This document shows, piece by piece, positions 60,394 to 64,000 of a stretch of DNA of 64,000 nt. This DNA is from Andrena cerasifolii (Eukaryota; Arthropoda; Insecta; Hymenoptera; Andrenidae). Every line of letters begins with the position of its first letter. Position 1 is the stretch's first letter. The notes under the pieces are model-generated. The model was not told where the DNA came from. It did not search any database and saw only the letters and a list, made by a program, of their open reading frames with translations. Where the stretch lies: positions 2,976,001-3,040,000 of the forward strand of contig NC_135129.1 in the NCBI RefSeq assembly GCF_050908995.1, in the 5' to 3' direction. The translations under genes and the position numbers were made by a program.

Positions 60394-62143
60394 TAGGTCT
60401 GTGAAGATAGCACCCCCAAATTCGAATTTATGGAAAAACTCAACGGCATTCGTTTGTCCATCGTTTGCCCACGTTTGCCCATAAACAATTTTTTTCTGCC
60501 CACCCTCCAGAATCGAATTAAAAAATAAAAACCTCGAAAAGAAGGGTAGAGGTGAAGCGATCGCGTTAAAGTTCGATTTTTCTGGAAAATATTATCAAAA
60601 TCGTTCTTTCAACGATGCAGTCCGTTAGTTTAGATGTAGAAGAGATTTGCCCATGCATTAATTTCGTATGCCCACCCTCCAGAATCGAATTATTAATAAA
60701 GATAGCCAAGAAGTGCGGTACCCGTTGAAGCGATCGTGTTAAAGTTCGATTTTTTTGGAAAATATTATCAAAATCGTTCTTTCAACGATGCAATCCGTTA
60801 CTTTAGATATAGAAGAGATTTGCCCATGCATTAATTTCATATGTCCACCCTCCAGAATCGAATTATTAATAAAGATAGCGAAGAAGTGCGGTACCCGTTG
60901 AAGCGATCGCGTTAAAGTTCGATTTTTCTGGAAAATATTATCGAAATCGTTCTTTCAACGATGCAGTTCGTTAGTTTAGATGTAGAAGAGATTTGCCCAT
61001 GCATTAATTTCGTATGTCCACCCTCCAGAATCGAATTATTAATAAAGATAGCCAAGAAGTGCGGTGCCCGTTGAACCGAATACCTTTCTGTTCGTTTTTT
61101 TCCGAATGAATTATCAAAATCGATTGTACTTACCATAAAGGTTAAAGGTGTTTGGTGACATGTTATCCAAGAAATGTTGCACACACTTCTTTCTCACTTT
61201 ATTCGAACGACACTTCAATTTGTATCGCTCATCGAATACTTCACACTTTTCACACATCTGCAGCATGTGCAGAATAACACCAGAGTGGTTTTCTAGTCAT
61301 TTTTCACTAATTACCGCAATGATATCGCACAACGGAAAATAATATAATCTCACAGTTACTTCACGAACCGTAAATGAATGCACGATATTGCAAGAGTTGT
61401 GTCCGAACTCTGTAGACCGACTGACTTTCGTGCGTCGTTGGAAAGAATTCGAGTGTATCGCAGACATCTGTTTACGTTTCGGCAGTGGCACTCGGCGCTG
61501 CGACCCTTTAGGGTATCAGCGCTGCGTGTCGTCATCGAACGTGCCGGGAGGGTGGGCATGCGAAATTAATGCATGGGCAAATCTCTTCTACATCTGGACA
61601 AACGATATGCATTGTTAAACAAACGATTTCATCGTTTAATTAATTAAAAATCGAACTTATACTTGGTCGTCTCAACGGGTACCGCACTTCTTGACTATCT
61701 TTATTAATAATTCGATTCTGGAGGGTGGGCATACGAAATTAATGCATGGGCAAATCTCTTCTACATCTAAACTAACGGACTGCATCGTTGAAAGAACGAT
61801 TTTGATAATATTTTCCAGAAAAATCGAACTTAAACGCGATCGCTTCACCTGTACCCTTCTTATCGAGGTTTTTATTTTTTAATTCGATTCTGGAGGGTGG
61901 GCATACGAAATCTGAGAGTGGGCAAACGTGGCCAGGTCGGGTACATTCGTATCCTTCTTTTAAAAAATTGAAATGCATTCATGGTGGGTGATGAAGACAA
62001 TTTTTTTATTTTGTTCATAACTTTTTTTTGGAGGGTGGGCAGAAAAAAATTGTTTATGGGCAAACGTGGGCATACGATGGACAAACGAATGCCGTTGAGT
62101 TTTTTTAAAAAATCGAATTTGGGGGTGCTATCTTCACAGATCT
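60394..62143. mobile_element. hAT-like foldback element, family B copy 2, 1.75 kb
   Basis: A perfect 8-bp target duplication cttgcaaa (60386-60393 and 62144-62151) encloses ends aggtctgtgaag and cttcacagatct. Each arm has tgcccaccctccagaatcg, gttcgatttttctgg and related units; in the left arm a roughly 180-bp unit is repeated in tandem three times (about 60500-61070). The core, about 61080-61380, is unique and exon-like on the minus strand. Confidence 0.85.
61134..61257 (-). CDS. Exon-like segment in the core of the foldback element
   Basis: A 124-nt segment is bounded by an acceptor (CATGCTGCAG) and a consensus donor (G/GTAAGT). It opens with an in-frame ATG and reads MCEKCEVFDERYKLKCRSNK, then VRKKC, then MSPNTFNLY. 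It aligns with the frame at 31540-31818 (FDGKYKLKC, KV.K, LSPNT). Four cysteines precede VRKKC. It is probably a captured host exon or a remnant of an element protein. Confidence 0.4.
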
Positions 62144-63653
62144 CTTGCAAACTAGTCGTAGGAATAGGAGAAGCAAGCAACAGAGACATGAATGGAGAAT
62201 TTCTGTCACGATATATCTATCGTATATAATAATCACACAAGTAGTTAAAATTCGTACGTGGAATTACTATACAAGCACACAGATTACGCTGAAGCTACCT
62301 TTTCAAATTAATTACCTAGGCAAAGCTGTGAAAAAGGCAAAGTTTCCAACTCGAGTTCCTGAAAAATGTTTAATACATTGTTATAAATGTTGTGCATTAA
62401 TTATACGCGAAGCTATAACAACATTGGTATGGTATGGATAATCTCAACTGGCATAGCCAAGTACCATAAGTAGTAGTTTACGCTGGGGATGTTTATGGTG
62501 GGGCTAATTATTGCGGTGAGGGTAGCATTCAATGACGTAGACGCTCCCTACGGTGGAAATGACACTTTTGTGTATAAGGAAGCTAAGGACAGGCTTAGTA
62601 GTGTGACGAAAGAATACCGCGGTGATAGTTTCAAGTAGTATAGCCTCGTGGTATGTCAGACATAAGCTTTCGTGATTAAATAGGGCATCGAGGATAGTTT
62701 TTAATTGTGCATACAGAAAGTGGCGATAACTTATAATACTGCTTTCAAAAAGTAGTGGCAGACTTTGAAGGCACCCTTAGCGTAGTGAGGGTATCCTTTC
62801 TTACTGTGATCGCACAGAAAGCTGGTGATAGCTTTGAATTATCTATGCATCCAGAAAAAAGAAGTGATTGAATGTTTCGATGTAACCAAAGCAGACAGTG
62901 TGGTAGTGCTAGCTTTCAATAAACCAGAAAAAAGTAAGCTTTTTTTCATATAATTAATTAACATAATAGGGGTAGTTAGTCATGCAATATTTAGTATTCT
63001 AATGAGACTGTTGTTGGAATAGTTTTTAGTGGAGTAGCCGCGTATTGTTCGTGGGGTAGATTTTAATCATTTATCCATACCATTCGCGAAACACAGGTTT
63101 TAATAATATAACGAAATAGATGGGGCTAGCCCATCAATGGTTTTTGGCACCCAGTCGGATTCCCCTCCGAGTATCACGACATACGGAATCGGTTAGCAAA
63201 TGGAGCTGCTATCTTGAACCACAAGCGACCCGTGTGTTTACCAGTGGACAACCTGAGTTAATAAACCAACCGCAGAGAAATGCGTATTGAGCTCTGTAAT
63301 CTTGCAGCGGATATGGACGTTCATGATCAGACACAGCCCGCTACGATATTGATCTAAACGAGATATGTACCTTCCAACGATCCACCTAGTTCCGATAAAA
63401 GCTGCTATTCGCAAATCGAGAATATTGCAGTCGATGTGCAGTATCATTTTCAAGCTTAGGGTCCTGTTATTAGGTTCGAGCACATGAAGTTGTTTCGCGT
63501 AGGGATGTTGAAAATATTTATTTTATTTCTTTAAGTTTCTGTGTCATTTCTCGAGTCGTAAAGCAGCATTAGCAATTGTTATTGCTAATACGTCCCCACC
63601 ATAAACAAAGGAACTTTTACGCTATCCACGATCGCCAACGTAATACTTTATAA

Positions 63654-63764
63654 CAAAGTTGGGCATTAACTAAATAAAAAATTTAACTTTAGACTACTTG
63701 ACGAATAATTTCTTTTATTCATTATTCGAAATTTTATTTAAATACAAACTTTGCCTCTCGCTGC
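63654..63764. mobile_element. hAT-like MITE, family C copy 4, 111 bp, perfect 8-bp duplication
   Basis: It starts caaagttgggcattaac and ends tgcctctcgctg, flanked on both sides by ctttataa (63646-63653 and 63765-63772). This is the clearest evidence for the superfamily of family C. Confidence 0.8.
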
Positions 63765-64000
63765 TTTATAATGCGAACTGAAATATTAGATTTCTTTCCT
63801 GAAGATAGAGACGGAAGAGAAAACATACATTAAGTATCCTCTATCAAAGAGTGACATACCGTGACAGATCTCGATAGTCTCATGGAAATTGCGATGCTCC
63901 CCAGAAATCGAAAGGCCTCGTGGAGGTTTGAATGTAATTCCCCACGAAAGAGCTCGAGAGCCGTGATATCGGACACAGAACTTCGAAACAATCTCTTGTA

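Larger units (their letters stand above)
59890..64000. other. Furin-gene intron (to window end)
   Basis: No further convertase exon is recognisable. The stretch holds the family B foldback (60394-62143) and a family C MITE (63654-63764). Other short frames have no domain. Confidence 0.55.

Overview
The window looks like nuclear DNA of an insect, most likely a hymenopteran. That order is an inference from gene structure and base composition, not proven. It is AT-rich with GC-richer islands, the coding exons are short with GT-AG introns, and introns and spacers are crowded with short non-autonomous DNA transposons. No bacterial operons, CRISPR array or rRNA were seen.

Layout. (1) 1-3462: non-coding, with two short inverted-repeat elements. 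(2) 3463-17107, minus strand: a ten-exon gene for an axonemal outer-arm dynein intermediate chain of the DNAI2/IC2 family (917 residues as assembled). (3) 17108-28506: about 11 kb of spacer with transposons, a 197-bp-period satellite and GC-rich islands. (4) 28507-44762, minus strand: a second ten-exon gene of the same family (951 residues). Exons 1, 2, 3, 5, 6 and 7 have identical lengths in the two genes, so they are tandem paralogues; they have diverged to about half identity. (5) 44763-54300: spacer with several TTAA-flanked elements, a hAT-like palindrome and one unexplained open frame. (6) 54308-56032, plus strand: a long unbroken frame for a Cys/Pro/Ser-rich protein that I do not recognise. 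(7) 58773-59889, plus strand: two consecutive exons of a furin-like proprotein convertase (end of prodomain, activation site, start of catalytic domain). The rest of that gene lies outside the window or is not recognisable; its intron fills the right end.

The two dynein chains would dock outer-arm dynein on axonemal doublets, in insects essentially in sperm tails and ciliated sensory neurons. Both carry a long basic C-terminal extension absent from vertebrate DNAI2, with a shared Cys motif and a shared C-terminal YPRIS motif. This is the most distinctive protein feature here. The most distinctive DNA feature is the dense set of inverted-repeat elements: at least six with flanking TTAA, several hAT-like with 8-bp target duplications, several nested. 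One palindromic family carries an exon-like segment whose peptide is conserved between two distant copies. All exon boundaries were assigned by eye from homology, reading phase and GT/AG signals.
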